From: Clostridiales bacterium
Lineage (GTDB): Bacteria; Bacillota; Clostridia; Oscillospirales; CAG-272
DNA: 25,205 nucleotides
Assembly: GCA_003522145.1 (NCBI GenBank)
Contig: DPGD01000056.1
Location: forward strand, 1-25,205
Direction: 5' to 3'
Positions 14,960-22,196 of this stretch are shown here, in pieces. Every line of letters begins with the position of its first letter. The first letter of the stretch is position 1. The notes beneath the pieces are model-generated. The model searched no databases and was not told the DNA's origin. It was given only the letters and a program-made list of their open reading frames with translations. The position numbers and the translations under genes are program-made.

Positions 14960-15334
14960 TTATGTGTATATCAAATCATTATTGATGATTTCCGTTGCCG
15001 TTTCCCGCACTTCGTTCATCCGTTGCACCCAAAGCATCTGATTTTTCACTTTGAGCGTTTCCGTGATACCTTCCTTTGCGGCAAGTTCTTTAACCAGTCG
15101 AAGGAACATATCTTCTGCCTGCTCGTTCAAATCTGCAAGATAACCGTTCAGCTTTCCACTTGTCATCAGCTCGGTGTAAACGGTCTTGTGGTGCTGCTTC
15201 AGATGTCGCAGGTGACGCTGTCCCCATATCCCGATAGGGCGTTCTTCCGGCTCATCATCGCCGGCTATTAAATAATAATCACCGACAAGTTCGTATTTCA
15301 GCCCGGTGCGTTCGTCTGTAATGTACTTTCCCAT
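14960..15334 (-). CDS. tnpV: TnpV-family transposon-encoded protein
   Basis: This 124-aa protein matches the TnpV family of Tn4451-type elements: YITDERTGLKYELVGDYYLIA, then PIGIWGQRHLRHLKQHHKTVYTELMTSGKLNGYLADLNEQAEDMFLRLV. It is helical and basic, and no enzymatic motif is visible. The function is unknown. The start at 15334 follows AAAGGAGG; the frame is open nine codons further but without a comparable site. The ATG shares a base with the stop of the preceding 62-aa gene (TAATG), so the pair is coupled. It marks the right part of the element. Confidence 0.85.
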   Translation of the reverse strand: MGKYITDERTGLKYELVGDYYLIAGDDEPEERPIGIWGQRHLRHLKQHHKTVYTELMTSGKLNGYLADLNEQAEDMFLRLVKELAAKEGITETLKVKNQMLWVQRMNEVRETATEIINNDLIYT

Positions 15335-15522
15335 TATGCTTCCTCCTTTACGATCACACACAATTTCTTTGTGGGTGCATCAATGATTTTCAGTATCAGT
15401 TCATTGACATCTTCCGTAGGTTTGCCCTCGTGGATGTACTCGTTCCGTGCCGTCATAAGACAACCGACCAGCAGCCTGTGTTCAAAATCGTCCAAGAAAA
15501 AGTATCTTCGTTTTTTTTTCAT
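15334..15522 (-). CDS. Small hypothetical protein coupled to tnpV
   Basis: This 62-aa protein starts MKKKRRYFFLDDFEHRLLVGCLMTARNEYI and continues with an acidic helix and a DAPTKKLCVIVKEEA tail. I recall similar short proteins beside tnpV in Clostridial elements, but no function is known. A basic start and helical body would allow nucleic-acid or protein binding. AGGAGG lies about ten bases upstream of ATG 15522; the frame is open further upstream, but that part reads like non-coding DNA. It is the first gene of the tnpV pair and has an inverted-repeat terminator in its upstream region. Confidence 0.7.
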   Translation of the reverse strand: MKKKRRYFFLDDFEHRLLVGCLMTARNEYIHEGKPTEDVNELILKIIDAPTKKLCVIVKEEA

Positions 15523-15605
15523 CGTCTTTCGACCTCCTGTTTTTGATTTCACCTTTGTTTTAGTGGAAATAAGCAGATTAATCGAATGTACGGATTTTAG
15601 CATAT

Positions 15606-15651
15606 AAAAAACAGACACCGTGAAAAGCATTTCTGCAATTCACGGTGTCTG
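15606..15651 (-). terminator. Terminator at the right end, facing into the element
   Basis: A perfect 13-bp stem CAGACACCGTGAA (15612-15624) / TTCACGGTGTCTG (15639-15651) is followed on the minus strand by T residues. It would stop minus-strand transcription entering from the right flank before the 62-aa gene, mirroring the terminator at 111-152. Confidence 0.8.
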
Positions 15652-15685
15652 TTTCCCTTTGCTACGCTCAATTTAGATTTTTTTG

Positions 15686-15710
15686 AAAAACTTCCTTATC
15701 GGACATCAGC
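15686..15710 (-). repeat. Proposed right terminal inverted repeat
   Basis: The minus strand here reads GCTGATGTCC, two bases, TAAGGA, two bases, TTTTT, matching 77-101 on the plus strand at 20 of 25 positions. A second, looser relative in the same orientation, GGATGTCCGTAAAAATC, lies on the minus strand at about 15823-15807. Confidence 0.4.
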
Positions 15711-15760
15711 AAACGAACAGCCTCCGTTTTTTTCGGCATTTTCAAAGAGCAAGACCAATC

Positions 15761-15796
15761 AAAGCGACACCTCTGTTTTTGACGGGGTGTCGCTTT
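15761..15796. terminator. Second hairpin in the right flank
   Basis: AAAGCGACACC (15761-15771) pairs with GGTGTCGCTTT (15786-15796), an 11-bp stem with short T runs on each side. It may be the terminator of a flanking chromosomal gene that lost its coding part, or part of the element end. Confidence 0.6.
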
Positions 15797-15902
15797 TGAC
15801 GCAACCGATTTTTACGGACATCCGGTCTTTCTGTTCGTATGGAAAAGGACGGAAAAGTTCAAAATAAGAGAAGCAGAACATGAAAAAGAAAGGAGTACTT
15901 TT

Positions 15903-16517
15903 ATGAAAACCAAGGATCACCGTCTTCTGGGAGAATTCCTTTTGAAGAATACTTCTTTGTTTCCCGGCAAAAAAGAGCGCACATTTTTTCTGTTCGGCTG
16001 TGTGGAGCCGGACTATAATCCCTTTACCTACCTGCTGGGCTTTTTTATCCACCCCTTCCGGGGGCACCATGTCGAGAATTCTGCCCGATATTTGGGGTGG
16101 CTGGAGAGCATTTCCCGGAAAAGGGGGCTAAAACGCCCCTTTGACTGGTTTATTGCCGGAGTTGCACTGCACTATCTTGCGGATGCCTTTACCTTTGCCC
16201 ACAATCCTGCGTTTACCGGAAATCTGTCCCGGCATAAGGAGTATGAAAGCGAGTTAAGCCAGGTTTTTTTAAAGTATCTTGCTGACTATGGGGCAGAGTC
16301 CGAAGAAAAGAACGGGGAAGCGGGGGAATCGGGCAGGGCGGCCCGCCGGAAGGCCTATCTGAAGAAAACTCCTTCGGTGCATACAGACTGCCGTGCGATC
16401 ATCGGAGCGTCCTTGGAATTCTGTCAGAATCTGCAGGCGGAAACAAAAAAGCGGAAAAACGAGGAGGCACTCAGGCCTTTGGCCTTTCTTCTGAAAAAAA
16501 ACCGCAAATCCTCTTGA
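15903..16517 (+). CDS. Zinc-dependent phospholipase C-family-like protein
   Basis: This 204-aa protein fits the Zn-dependent PLC fold (PF00882-like): FLFGCVEPDYNP, then RGHHVENSARYL, then VALHYLADAFTFAHN. His and Asp residues sit where the trinuclear zinc site is built. There is no signal peptide, so it would be cytoplasmic, unlike secreted toxin-type PLCs. The C-terminus is Lys/Arg-rich and variable. AAAGGAG precedes the ATG. The TGA overlaps the -35 box of the zinc-operon promoter, placing it directly beside zinc uptake genes. The substrate is not known; small intracellular members of this family are common in Clostridia and poorly characterised. Confidence 0.72.
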   Translation: MKTKDHRLLGEFLLKNTSLFPGKKERTFFLFGCVEPDYNPFTYLLGFFIHPFRGHHVENSARYLGWLESISRKRGLKRPFDWFIAGVALHYLADAFTFAHNPAFTGNLSRHKEYESELSQVFLKYLADYGAESEEKNGEAGESGRAARRKAYLKKTPSVHTDCRAIIGASLEFCQNLQAETKKRKNEEALRPLAFLLKKNRKSS

Positions 16518-16542
16518 CAAATTCTCTGCAAGCGCCTATAAT
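16514..16542 (+). promoter_or_regulatory. Perfect consensus promoter of the zinc uptake operon
   Basis: TTGACA (16514-16519) and TATAAT (16537-16542) are 17 bases apart, a full sigma-A consensus. The -35 box overlaps the stop codon of the upstream gene. Confidence 0.95.
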
Positions 16543-16552
16543 GCAAAAGGGA

Positions 16553-16574
16553 AATTGAGAATTTCTCTCAAATT
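16553..16574. promoter_or_regulatory. Possible operator just after the transcription start
   Basis: AATTGAGA (16553-16560) and TCTCAAATT (16566-16574) form an inverted repeat around a GAGAATTTCTC palindrome. It begins a few bases downstream of the expected transcription start. A regulator bound here would block the very strong promoter. The adjacent Fur/Zur-family protein is the obvious candidate, although the sequence is not a classic Fur or Zur box. Confidence 0.4.
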
Positions 16575-16666
16575 AAAAAAGAGAAAGAACTCCGGATGCT
16601 GCCGGTCGGTGAGAACCGACTCCTGGGGCCGTCCGGAAGAACTTTTGCGGGGAAGGGTGCGGGAGC

Positions 16667-17147
16667 ATGGCGAAATATCAGACCGAGCAGAAAAAAACTG
16701 CTTCTGAGGTACATGGAAAAAAGCGAAAACCGGCAGTTTTCGGCAGAAGAATTGGCTATGGCACTGATTGCAGAAGGGGAAAAGGCACCGGGGAAAAGCA
16801 CGGTTTACCGGTTGGTGACCGAGCTGTATGCTGAAGGAACTCTGCGGCGGTTTCCGAAGACCGAAGGAAGGGGATGGCTGTATCAGTATCACGGCGCCGG
16901 GGGCTGTTCCGGGCATCTGCACCTGAAGTGCGTTTCCTGCGGAAAGCTGTTGCACCTGAACTGCGGTATGAGCGAAGAGCTTTTGGAGCATATTGAGGAG
17001 GTACATCGGTTCAAGGTGGACAACGGAGCCACCGTGCTTTACGGTCTGTGCGCCGATTGTCGGAAGGATTGCCCCCATCAGCCGGCCCTGCCGCTGATTC
17101 CGGCTTCTGCCGTATGCCGTCACGCCCATGGCGGGGAGGAGCGGTGA
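16667..17147 (+). pseudogene. zur: Fur/Zur-family metal regulator with an A7 frameshift
   Basis: This would be a zinc- or iron-sensing repressor. The ATG at 16667, with a purine-rich ribosome site, encodes MAKYQTEQKK, the usual Clostridial Fur start. After a run of seven A (16691-16697) the frame runs off. The next frame continues at once with KLLLRYMEKSENRQFSAEELAMAL, the expected Fur sequence. Removing one A gives a seamless protein of about 159 aa. The body has the DNA helix KSTVYRLVTELYAEGTLRRF, metal ligands HLHLKC and HRF, and zinc-binding CVSC and CADC pairs. It overlaps the ZnuA start. The body frame also extends upstream to ATG 16596, giving atypical residues. It may be mutated, a sequencing error, or rescued by slippage. 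Zur is inferred from context. Confidence 0.75.
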
Positions 17148-18181
17148 TGAAGAAAAAAGTCCGGGCTGCGGCGTTTTTTCTGCTTTTCGGGTTGCTTTCG
17201 GGTTTGCTTTTCGGTCTTTGCGCCTGCAAGGTGGAGCTTCGACAGCAGGATAAAGGGGAGGACAAGCCGTATGTGGTCTGTACGGTCTTTCCCCAGTATG
17301 ATTTTTTGAGAAACATTGTCCTTGAGGAGATGGAATTGGAATTGCTGGTGCCGGCCGGCTCCGATATTCATTCTTTCGGCGTGAAGGATCTTTCAACTTC
17401 TGCCTTGGAAAAGCTCTTCCGGGCCGATATGATCGTTTATGTGGGCGGAGAGTCCGATGAAGACCTGATTGCCGAGCTGAAGAAGACGCTATCGGGAGAG
17501 GACATTCGGTATGTGGCTCTGACCGGAATGGTGAAGGAGCTTCTTTTGGAAGAATCCACCGGCGGAATGCAGGTGGGGAATGCCTGTTCCGAAGACTGCG
17601 ACGAAGACGGGGCGGAGCAGGAACACGACCGTGGCCTTGAGGAGGAAGAATATGATGAGCATGTCTGGACTTCTCCCAAAAGGGCCCTGGAGCTGGTGGA
17701 GGGGCTGACCGAAAGCGTCTGCGCTCTGGATCCGGCTAAAAGCGCCCTGTACCGTGCCAACGCAGAAGACTATAAAAAGAAATTGCAGGATTTGGACGGG
17801 AAATATACCGCTCTGACGGACAAAAAACAGTATGATACCCTGATTTTTGCAGACCGTTATCCCTTTCGCTATCTTTGCGCCGACTACGGACTGCGGGCGG
17901 ATGCGGCCTTTGCGGGCTGTTCTTCCGCCACGGACCCTTCTTTAGCAAAGCTGGAGTATCTGTATGAAGAGGCCGAAAGGCTGAAACTTCCGGCAATTCT
18001 CTATATGGAGGAGTCCACCCCTTCTTATGCGGAAGGATTGGCCAAGAGCATCGGCGGGAAAGCGCTGATGCTGCATTCCTGTCATATTCTTTCTCCCAAA
18101 GAGATGAAGAGCGAAACCTATCTTTCCCTGATGGAAAAGAATCTGGATGTATTGAAAATTGCGCTGGGCGCAGGAGACTGA
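17147..18181 (+). CDS. znuA: ZnuA/AdcA-like zinc-binding lipoprotein
   Basis: This 344-aa substrate-binding lipoprotein of a metal ABC importer is anchored outside the membrane. A signal peptide with lipobox LCAC puts the lipid on Cys27. Cluster A-I features follow: VVCTVFPQYDFLRNIV, a first ligand in GSDIHSFGVKDLS, a Cys/Asp/Glu/His-rich loop (CSEDCDEDGAEQEHDRG), the conserved DEHVWTSP, and FADRYPFRYLCADYGL. His-rich or acidic loops of this type are typical of zinc rather than manganese binders. The start at 17147 shares a base with the regulator's TGA and has GGGGAGGAG upstream. The long frame from 17048 is not used. It leads znuA-znuC-znuB. Confidence 0.92.
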   Translation: MKKKVRAAAFFLLFGLLSGLLFGLCACKVELRQQDKGEDKPYVVCTVFPQYDFLRNIVLEEMELELLVPAGSDIHSFGVKDLSTSALEKLFRADMIVYVGGESDEDLIAELKKTLSGEDIRYVALTGMVKELLLEESTGGMQVGNACSEDCDEDGAEQEHDRGLEEEEYDEHVWTSPKRALELVEGLTESVCALDPAKSALYRANAEDYKKKLQDLDGKYTALTDKKQYDTLIFADRYPFRYLCADYGLRADAAFAGCSSATDPSLAKLEYLYEEAERLKLPAILYMEESTPSYAEGLAKSIGGKALMLHSCHILSPKEMKSETYLSLMEKNLDVLKIALGAGD

Positions 18182-18193
18182 AAGGAAAAAACA

Positions 18194-18883
18194 ATGGAAC
18201 TGATTCGTTTTGAGAAGGTGGCCTTGGGCTATGAAGGACAAACGGTGGTGAAGGGCCTGAATTTTGAAGTGAACAAGGGGGACTATCTTTGCATTCTCGG
18301 ACAGAACGGTTCGGGAAAGTCCACCGTGATGAAAGCGATTTTAGGATTGGTTTCTCCGGTAGAGGGCAGGATCCTCCGGGCCAAGGAACTGAAGAATTCC
18401 ATTGGGTATCTTCCGCAACAGCAGCTGACCCAGGCGGACTTTCCCGCAAGTGTCCGGGAGGTGGTGCTTTCCGGATGTCTGGGAAGAAAGAAGGCCTTTT
18501 GCTTTTTCACGGGAAAGGACAAGGCGCTGGCAGAGGAAAAAATGCGGAAAATGGAGATTCTGGATCTTGCGGACCGATGCTACAGGGAATTGTCCGGAGG
18601 GCAGAAACAGCGGGTGCTTCTTGCCCGTTCCATGTGTGCCGCAAAGGAGATGATGCTCTTGGATGAACCGGTGACCGGTCTGGATCCGACGGCAACCGAG
18701 GAGTTTTACGCAACGGTGAAGCAACTGCACCGGGAGGGACTGACGGTGGTGATGATCTCTCACGACCCGGAAAAGGCTCTTTCTTCCGCAACCCATGTGT
18801 TGCATTTGGGGCAGAGTATGCTCTATTTCGGCAAAACTGACGGATATGACCGTGGGCAGATCCTGCTGAAAGAGGAACATTGA
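18194..18883 (+). CDS. znuC: ZnuC-like ABC transporter ATP-binding protein
   Basis: This 229-aa cytoplasmic ATPase powers zinc import with the ZnuB-type permease. It contains a Walker A motif GQNGSGKST (36-44), Q-loop QQQ near residues 75-77, signature LSGGQKQR (133-140), Walker B MMLLDEP (153-159) and H-loop His190 in ISHD. The motif set is complete. It lies 12 bases after the ZnuA stop with AAAGGA as ribosome site, and runs directly into the permease gene. Confidence 0.95.
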   Translation: MELIRFEKVALGYEGQTVVKGLNFEVNKGDYLCILGQNGSGKSTVMKAILGLVSPVEGRILRAKELKNSIGYLPQQQLTQADFPASVREVVLSGCLGRKKAFCFFTGKDKALAEEKMRKMEILDLADRCYRELSGGQKQRVLLARSMCAAKEMMLLDEPVTGLDPTATEEFYATVKQLHREGLTVVMISHDPEKALSSATHVLHLGQSMLYFGKTDGYDRGQILLKEEH

Positions 18884-19822
18884 ATGGAATTGGTATTTAC
18901 ATTGGGCAAATTGGAGATCGTTCTGAATCTGGGCATTCTGACCGGAGCGGTTTCGGGAATTCTTCTGAAGGCTTTGATAGTGGGCTTGCTGACTTCGGTC
19001 TGTGCGGCGGTTTTGGGGGTTCCTCTGGTGCTGAAGCGCTATTCCATGATCGGCGACGGGCTTTCGCACATGGGCTTCTGTGCGCTGGCCATTGCCGCCG
19101 CTCTGGGCGTGCCGGAGAATAAAGAAACCTTGGTGACCATGCCCCTCATTGTGGCGGCGGCTGTAGTGCTGTTGCTTCTTTCGGAGAAGGGGAAACTGAA
19201 GGGAGATGCCGCCATTGCTATGCTGTCCACAGGAGCTGTGGGCTTAGGGTACATCATTTACCGCTTTGCCGGAAGGGGCACGGGCGATGTGTGCTCCTCC
19301 CTTTTCGGCTCCTCCATCACGGCGTTGGAAAACAGCGATGTGTGGTTCAGCTGTATATTGGCGGTGGGCGTGATCGGTGTGTTCGTGCTGCTGTATCACC
19401 AGATTTTCTCAGTGACCTTTGACCCGGCCTTTGCCAAGGCTTCCGGGGCGCCTGTAACGCTCCTGAGCCTGCTGATCGCCCTGCTCACGGCAGTGACCAT
19501 TGTCATCGGAATGAAAATGATCGGTTCCATCATGATCTCGGCCTTCATTGTTTTCCCGGCGCTGGCCGCCATGCGGCTGTGCAAGCACTTCAGAAGCACC
19601 ATCCTTCTTTCTGCCGGACTGTCGGCGGGCTCCTTCGTTTTGGGACTGTTTTTTGCGGCAGTGACCGGAATTTCCTTTGGGGGAGGAGAACGAATCGATC
19701 TGCCCATAGGGCCCTGCGTGGTGGCGTTCAATATTCTGGCGCTTTTGGTATGCATTCTGATTTCAAAAGTCCGCGGGCGAAGAAAAAAATCAAAGGTTCA
19801 CGCAGAAAATGCTGCGGCATAA
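18884..19822 (+). CDS. znuB: ZnuB-like metal ABC transporter permease
   Basis: This 312-aa membrane permease of the ABC-3 family has about eight or nine hydrophobic helices. The typical sequence VPLVLKRYSMIGDGLSHMGFCALAIAAALG is seen early. It also has FDPAFAKASGAP, which contacts the ATPase, and MKMIGSIMISAFIVFPALAA in the pore region. The tail is Lys/Arg-rich. The ATG at 18884 comes directly after the ZnuC stop, with GAGGA upstream. The set of regulator, binding protein, ATPase and permease in one operon indicates zinc uptake repressed when zinc is plentiful. Confidence 0.93.
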   Translation: MELVFTLGKLEIVLNLGILTGAVSGILLKALIVGLLTSVCAAVLGVPLVLKRYSMIGDGLSHMGFCALAIAAALGVPENKETLVTMPLIVAAAVVLLLLSEKGKLKGDAAIAMLSTGAVGLGYIIYRFAGRGTGDVCSSLFGSSITALENSDVWFSCILAVGVIGVFVLLYHQIFSVTFDPAFAKASGAPVTLLSLLIALLTAVTIVIGMKMIGSIMISAFIVFPALAAMRLCKHFRSTILLSAGLSAGSFVLGLFFAAVTGISFGGGERIDLPIGPCVVAFNILALLVCILISKVRGRRKKSKVHAENAAA

Positions 19823-19839
19823 AAAGTTACGCTTTGTTA

Positions 19840-19868
19840 TTAAGAGCGTCTTATGTTCCGTGTATAAT
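19840..19868 (+). promoter_or_regulatory. Promoter of the phosphodiester glycosidase gene
   Basis: TTAAGA (19840-19845) and a perfect TATAAT (19863-19868) are 17 bases apart, beginning 18 bases after the znuB stop. A small hairpin CCTTTCGGAAGG follows in the leader. GCAGGGAGA serves as ribosome site for ATG 19928. Confidence 0.75.
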
Positions 19869-19927
19869 GGGAGAAACTCCTTTCGGAAGGTGAATGCTCT
19901 CAATCGAAAAAAGCAGGGAGAAATGCT

Positions 19928-21553
19928 ATGGGTTTCAATAAAAAACTACCGGTATGGGTCATCATTCTTTTGGATTTGGTATTGACTGCTGCGGTGGTGC
20001 TGTCTTTTGCGTATTTTCATCATGTGAAGGACTGGGGCAAGACAGAAGGACCGAAGAAAGACTATAATTCGCCGTCCGCCGCCGGTTCAACGATAGAGGA
20101 ACACACGCACAGCTGGACGGAAAAAGAGGTAAAAACTCCTACATGTCTGACAGAGGGCTATGTGCTGTATGTCTGTGCCTGCGGGGAAGAGCAGAAGAAC
20201 ATTCTGCCGGCCCTCGGACATTCGTCCTATCACCTGGTGAACGCCAAAGAGGCCACCGAAGAGGAAAACGGCTATACCGGCGACAAATACTGCGATATTT
20301 GCAAAAAGCTGGTGGAATACGGAGAAGTGATACCGGCCAAGAAATACAACGGTCTGCATCTCGTGAACTATTCAGAGCCGACCTGCCTTGAGGAAGGTTA
20401 CTCGGGAGATTGGGTGAATGAACAGGGAACGGTGGTGATCAAAGGGACGGTGCTTTTGCCCTTGAGCGACAGCCACAAGTTCGTGCTGGAGCGTACCGAG
20501 GTACCCACCTGCACAAGCGAAGGCTATTCGCTCTACCGGTGTTCCGCCTGCGGCTTCGAGAAAAAGGACGATATTCAGGAACGGCTGCCCCATGAAAACG
20601 ACGGAAACGGATACTGCCGGTACTGCCGCAAATGTCTGCTGGATACTTCCGGGGACTTCGGAAGTCTGTATCCCGAAAAATTCATTCAGGATGACAGCGT
20701 GGTCATTCTGAAAGACGATGCACAAATCAGGGCCTATGCCTTGCAGAACCGTCTGACCTTGGAAAATGCGGAAAAGGGCACCTTTATTTCCTTCTACCGA
20801 AGCCACGATGTGTATATGTCCGTGCGCCAGGTGGATGAGGTGATGAACGGCTATTTGGCAAGATGCTATGTGTATGACATCTATGTGCGGAACATTGAGA
20901 ATTTCTATACGGTGGCGGGTAAAGCCACCAGCATGGAAAATCTGATGGAAAAAGCCGAAACCGACCTTGGATGTACCGTAGTTGGTGCGGTGAACGGAGA
21001 TTACTGGAGCAATTCCAACCATTGCCGGGCGGCGGTGCGCAACGGCATCCTGTTAAGGGAGCCTTCCAAGGTGGACAGCGATTTGTGCGTGCTGTACCGG
21101 GACGGAACGATGCGTACCTACCAGTCGGCGGATTTCGATTGGGCGGCTGTGGATGCGGCAGGTCCCTGGCAGGTATGGGATTTCGGCCCGGCGCTGTTAG
21201 ATGAAAACGGCGATCCCTATTCTTCCTTCGAGCCCCGGTATTACGACAAAAATCTGATTACCAACACGCACCCCCGCATGGCGGTTGGGTACCATCAGCC
21301 GGGTCACTATACGCTGCTGTCGGTGGATGGCAGAAAAAAAGATGAAAACGGAAATTATATTTACGGCTGCAACATTCCCTCGTTGGCTCAGTATATGAAG
21401 GAATTGGGCTGTACCGTGGCTTACAATCTGGATGGCGGGGACAGCGCACAGGCGTATGCCAACGGCGATCCGATTAGGCAGGCAGAGGGAAGAGACACTC
21501 AGCGGGTAATCAGCGACATCCTGTGCGTGGGTGAAGTCAAGAAAGGATCGTAG
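19928..21553 (+). CDS. Membrane-anchored phosphodiester glycosidase-family protein with Cys/His ribbons
   Basis: A 541-aa surface protein. One N-terminal membrane helix (about 8-30) anchors it. A linker of about 60-240 holds CxC or CxxC ribbon-like repeats (HSWTEKEVKTPTCLTEGY...CACG; YCDICKK; PTCLEEGYSG; VPTCTSEGYSLYRCSACG; YCRYCRKC), a modular cell-surface repeat seen in gut Clostridia. The C-terminal half (about 260-535) is a NAGPA-type domain: VGAVNGDYWS (352-361), FGPALLDENG, HPRMAVGYH, LSVDGR and YNLDGGDSAQ (499-508). NAGPA proteins cleave GlcNAc phosphodiesters on glycans or teichoic acids; the substrate here is unknown. It is followed by a small membrane-protein gene. Confidence 0.85.
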   Translation: MGFNKKLPVWVIILLDLVLTAAVVLSFAYFHHVKDWGKTEGPKKDYNSPSAAGSTIEEHTHSWTEKEVKTPTCLTEGYVLYVCACGEEQKNILPALGHSSYHLVNAKEATEEENGYTGDKYCDICKKLVEYGEVIPAKKYNGLHLVNYSEPTCLEEGYSGDWVNEQGTVVIKGTVLLPLSDSHKFVLERTEVPTCTSEGYSLYRCSACGFEKKDDIQERLPHENDGNGYCRYCRKCLLDTSGDFGSLYPEKFIQDDSVVILKDDAQIRAYALQNRLTLENAEKGTFISFYRSHDVYMSVRQVDEVMNGYLARCYVYDIYVRNIENFYTVAGKATSMENLMEKAETDLGCTVVGAVNGDYWSNSNHCRAAVRNGILLREPSKVDSDLCVLYRDGTMRTYQSADFDWAAVDAAGPWQVWDFGPALLDENGDPYSSFEPRYYDKNLITNTHPRMAVGYHQPGHYTLLSVDGRKKDENGNYIYGCNIPSLAQYMKELGCTVAYNLDGGDSAQAYANGDPIRQAEGRDTQRVISDILCVGEVKKGS

Positions 21554-21564
21554 GGAGAAGAGCC

Positions 21565-21939
21565 ATGAAAAAAGTATTGTATTTCTTAAGGGACCTGCTT
21601 CCTCATCTGCTGATTGCCGGATCGGTGCTGATGCTCACCTGCTGTGTGTTGAACAACTTCAACAAGGCCATGAAGTTTATAAACAATTCCCTGACTGCGG
21701 GGATCCTGCCTGTATTCTGTCTTCTGGTCGCCCTTATGGCGGCGATCTACATTGCCAAAGGAAGAAAGAGGCTGCCTTGGAATCTGTTTGCAGGGGCAAC
21801 AGGAGTGCTGTCGGTTTTGACAGAGGTCTTTTATCTGGTGGACGAATACAGTCAGGCGGTGACTTGGATGGTCGGAATTCTTGCGATCCTGGCCCTGGCT
21901 TTGTCTGTGCTTTTTATCAAACAGACCAGAAAATCCTGA
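21565..21939 (+). CDS. Small four-helix membrane protein, unknown function
   Basis: This 124-aa protein has about four hydrophobic segments (near residues 10-28, 44-63, 72-92, 98-118) with short charged loops, such as KGRKRLPWN. No family is recognised and no catalytic motif is visible. GGGAG precedes the ATG. It lies 11 bases after the glycosidase stop and is followed by a strong terminator, so it is the last gene of that two-gene unit. It may help the surface enzyme, but only proximity supports this. Confidence 0.75.
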   Translation: MKKVLYFLRDLLPHLLIAGSVLMLTCCVLNNFNKAMKFINNSLTAGILPVFCLLVALMAAIYIAKGRKRLPWNLFAGATGVLSVLTEVFYLVDEYSQAVTWMVGILAILALALSVLFIKQTRKS

Positions 21940-21950
21940 AAACAAAAGTT

Positions 21951-22010
21951 CAAAGGAACCAAAAAGGGAGATACCGGAAGGCTCTCTTTTTGGTTCCTTT
22001 GTTTGGAAAT
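21951..22010 (+). terminator. Long-stem terminator
   Basis: An almost perfect 20-bp stem (CAAAGGAACCAAAAAGGGAG at 21951-21970 with its complement ending at 22001) encloses a short loop. The right arm carries a T run. It ends the plus-strand glycosidase unit, and by symmetry it could also stop minus-strand transcripts arriving from region 3. Confidence 0.9.
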
Positions 22011-22196
22011 CCAATCATACTTTTAATTTGCAGTACATTCCCTTTATTTACTCATCGGATATGCCATTTTGTATGACAACATGATTATTCTACCGTGCTT
22101 TAATTCCATACATCAAGGGAGGCGCTTGTTATTGTCCTTTTTTAACGGACTTATTCACAGTGAACGCTCTGATTCAGGAAGGGGACTTTCAGTGAT

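Larger units (their letters stand above)
77..15710. mobile_element. Tn4451-like integrative mobilizable element (proposed limits)
   Basis: The block holds a large serine recombinase, TnpW, TnpV, a MOBP relaxase with MobC, a candidate oriT, ParM/ParR and ParB. It also carries a cargo of regulators and a transporter. The limits come from an imperfect inverted repeat (77-101 against 15686-15710, 20 of 25 positions matching), with GATGTCC and TAAGGA as the conserved blocks. Each copy is followed just inside the element by a hairpin whose T tract would stop transcription entering from outside. Tn4451-family elements are known to have short imperfect inverted repeats at their ends. There is no conjugation channel, so it would be mobilized by a helper. 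The gene content is secure; the exact ends are inference, and the right end must lie between 15523 and 15902. Confidence 0.7.
15523..15902. other. Gene-free junction between element and right flank
   Basis: These 380 bases hold two hairpins and the proposed right inverted repeat, with no convincing gene. A short minus-strand frame ending QKNLN (about 23 codons) has no ribosome site. The element's right junction must lie in this stretch. Next to the phospholipase-like gene, AAAGGAG is its ribosome site, but no consensus promoter for it stands out. Confidence 0.6.

Noticed and set aside
1..15710. Prophage or self-transmissible conjugative element
   Set aside because: No capsid, tail, lysis, coupling-protein or type IV secretion genes are present; only mobilization genes are seen.
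15671..15739. Short minus-strand frame starting MPKKTEAVRLLMSDKEVF
   Set aside because: Only about 23 codons, no ribosome site, and flanked by terminator hairpins; it is more likely part of the element end.
16536..17396. 286-codon minus-strand frame opposite the regulator gene
   Set aside because: Pro/Ser/Arg-rich shadow of GC-rich coding DNA with no recognisable domain.
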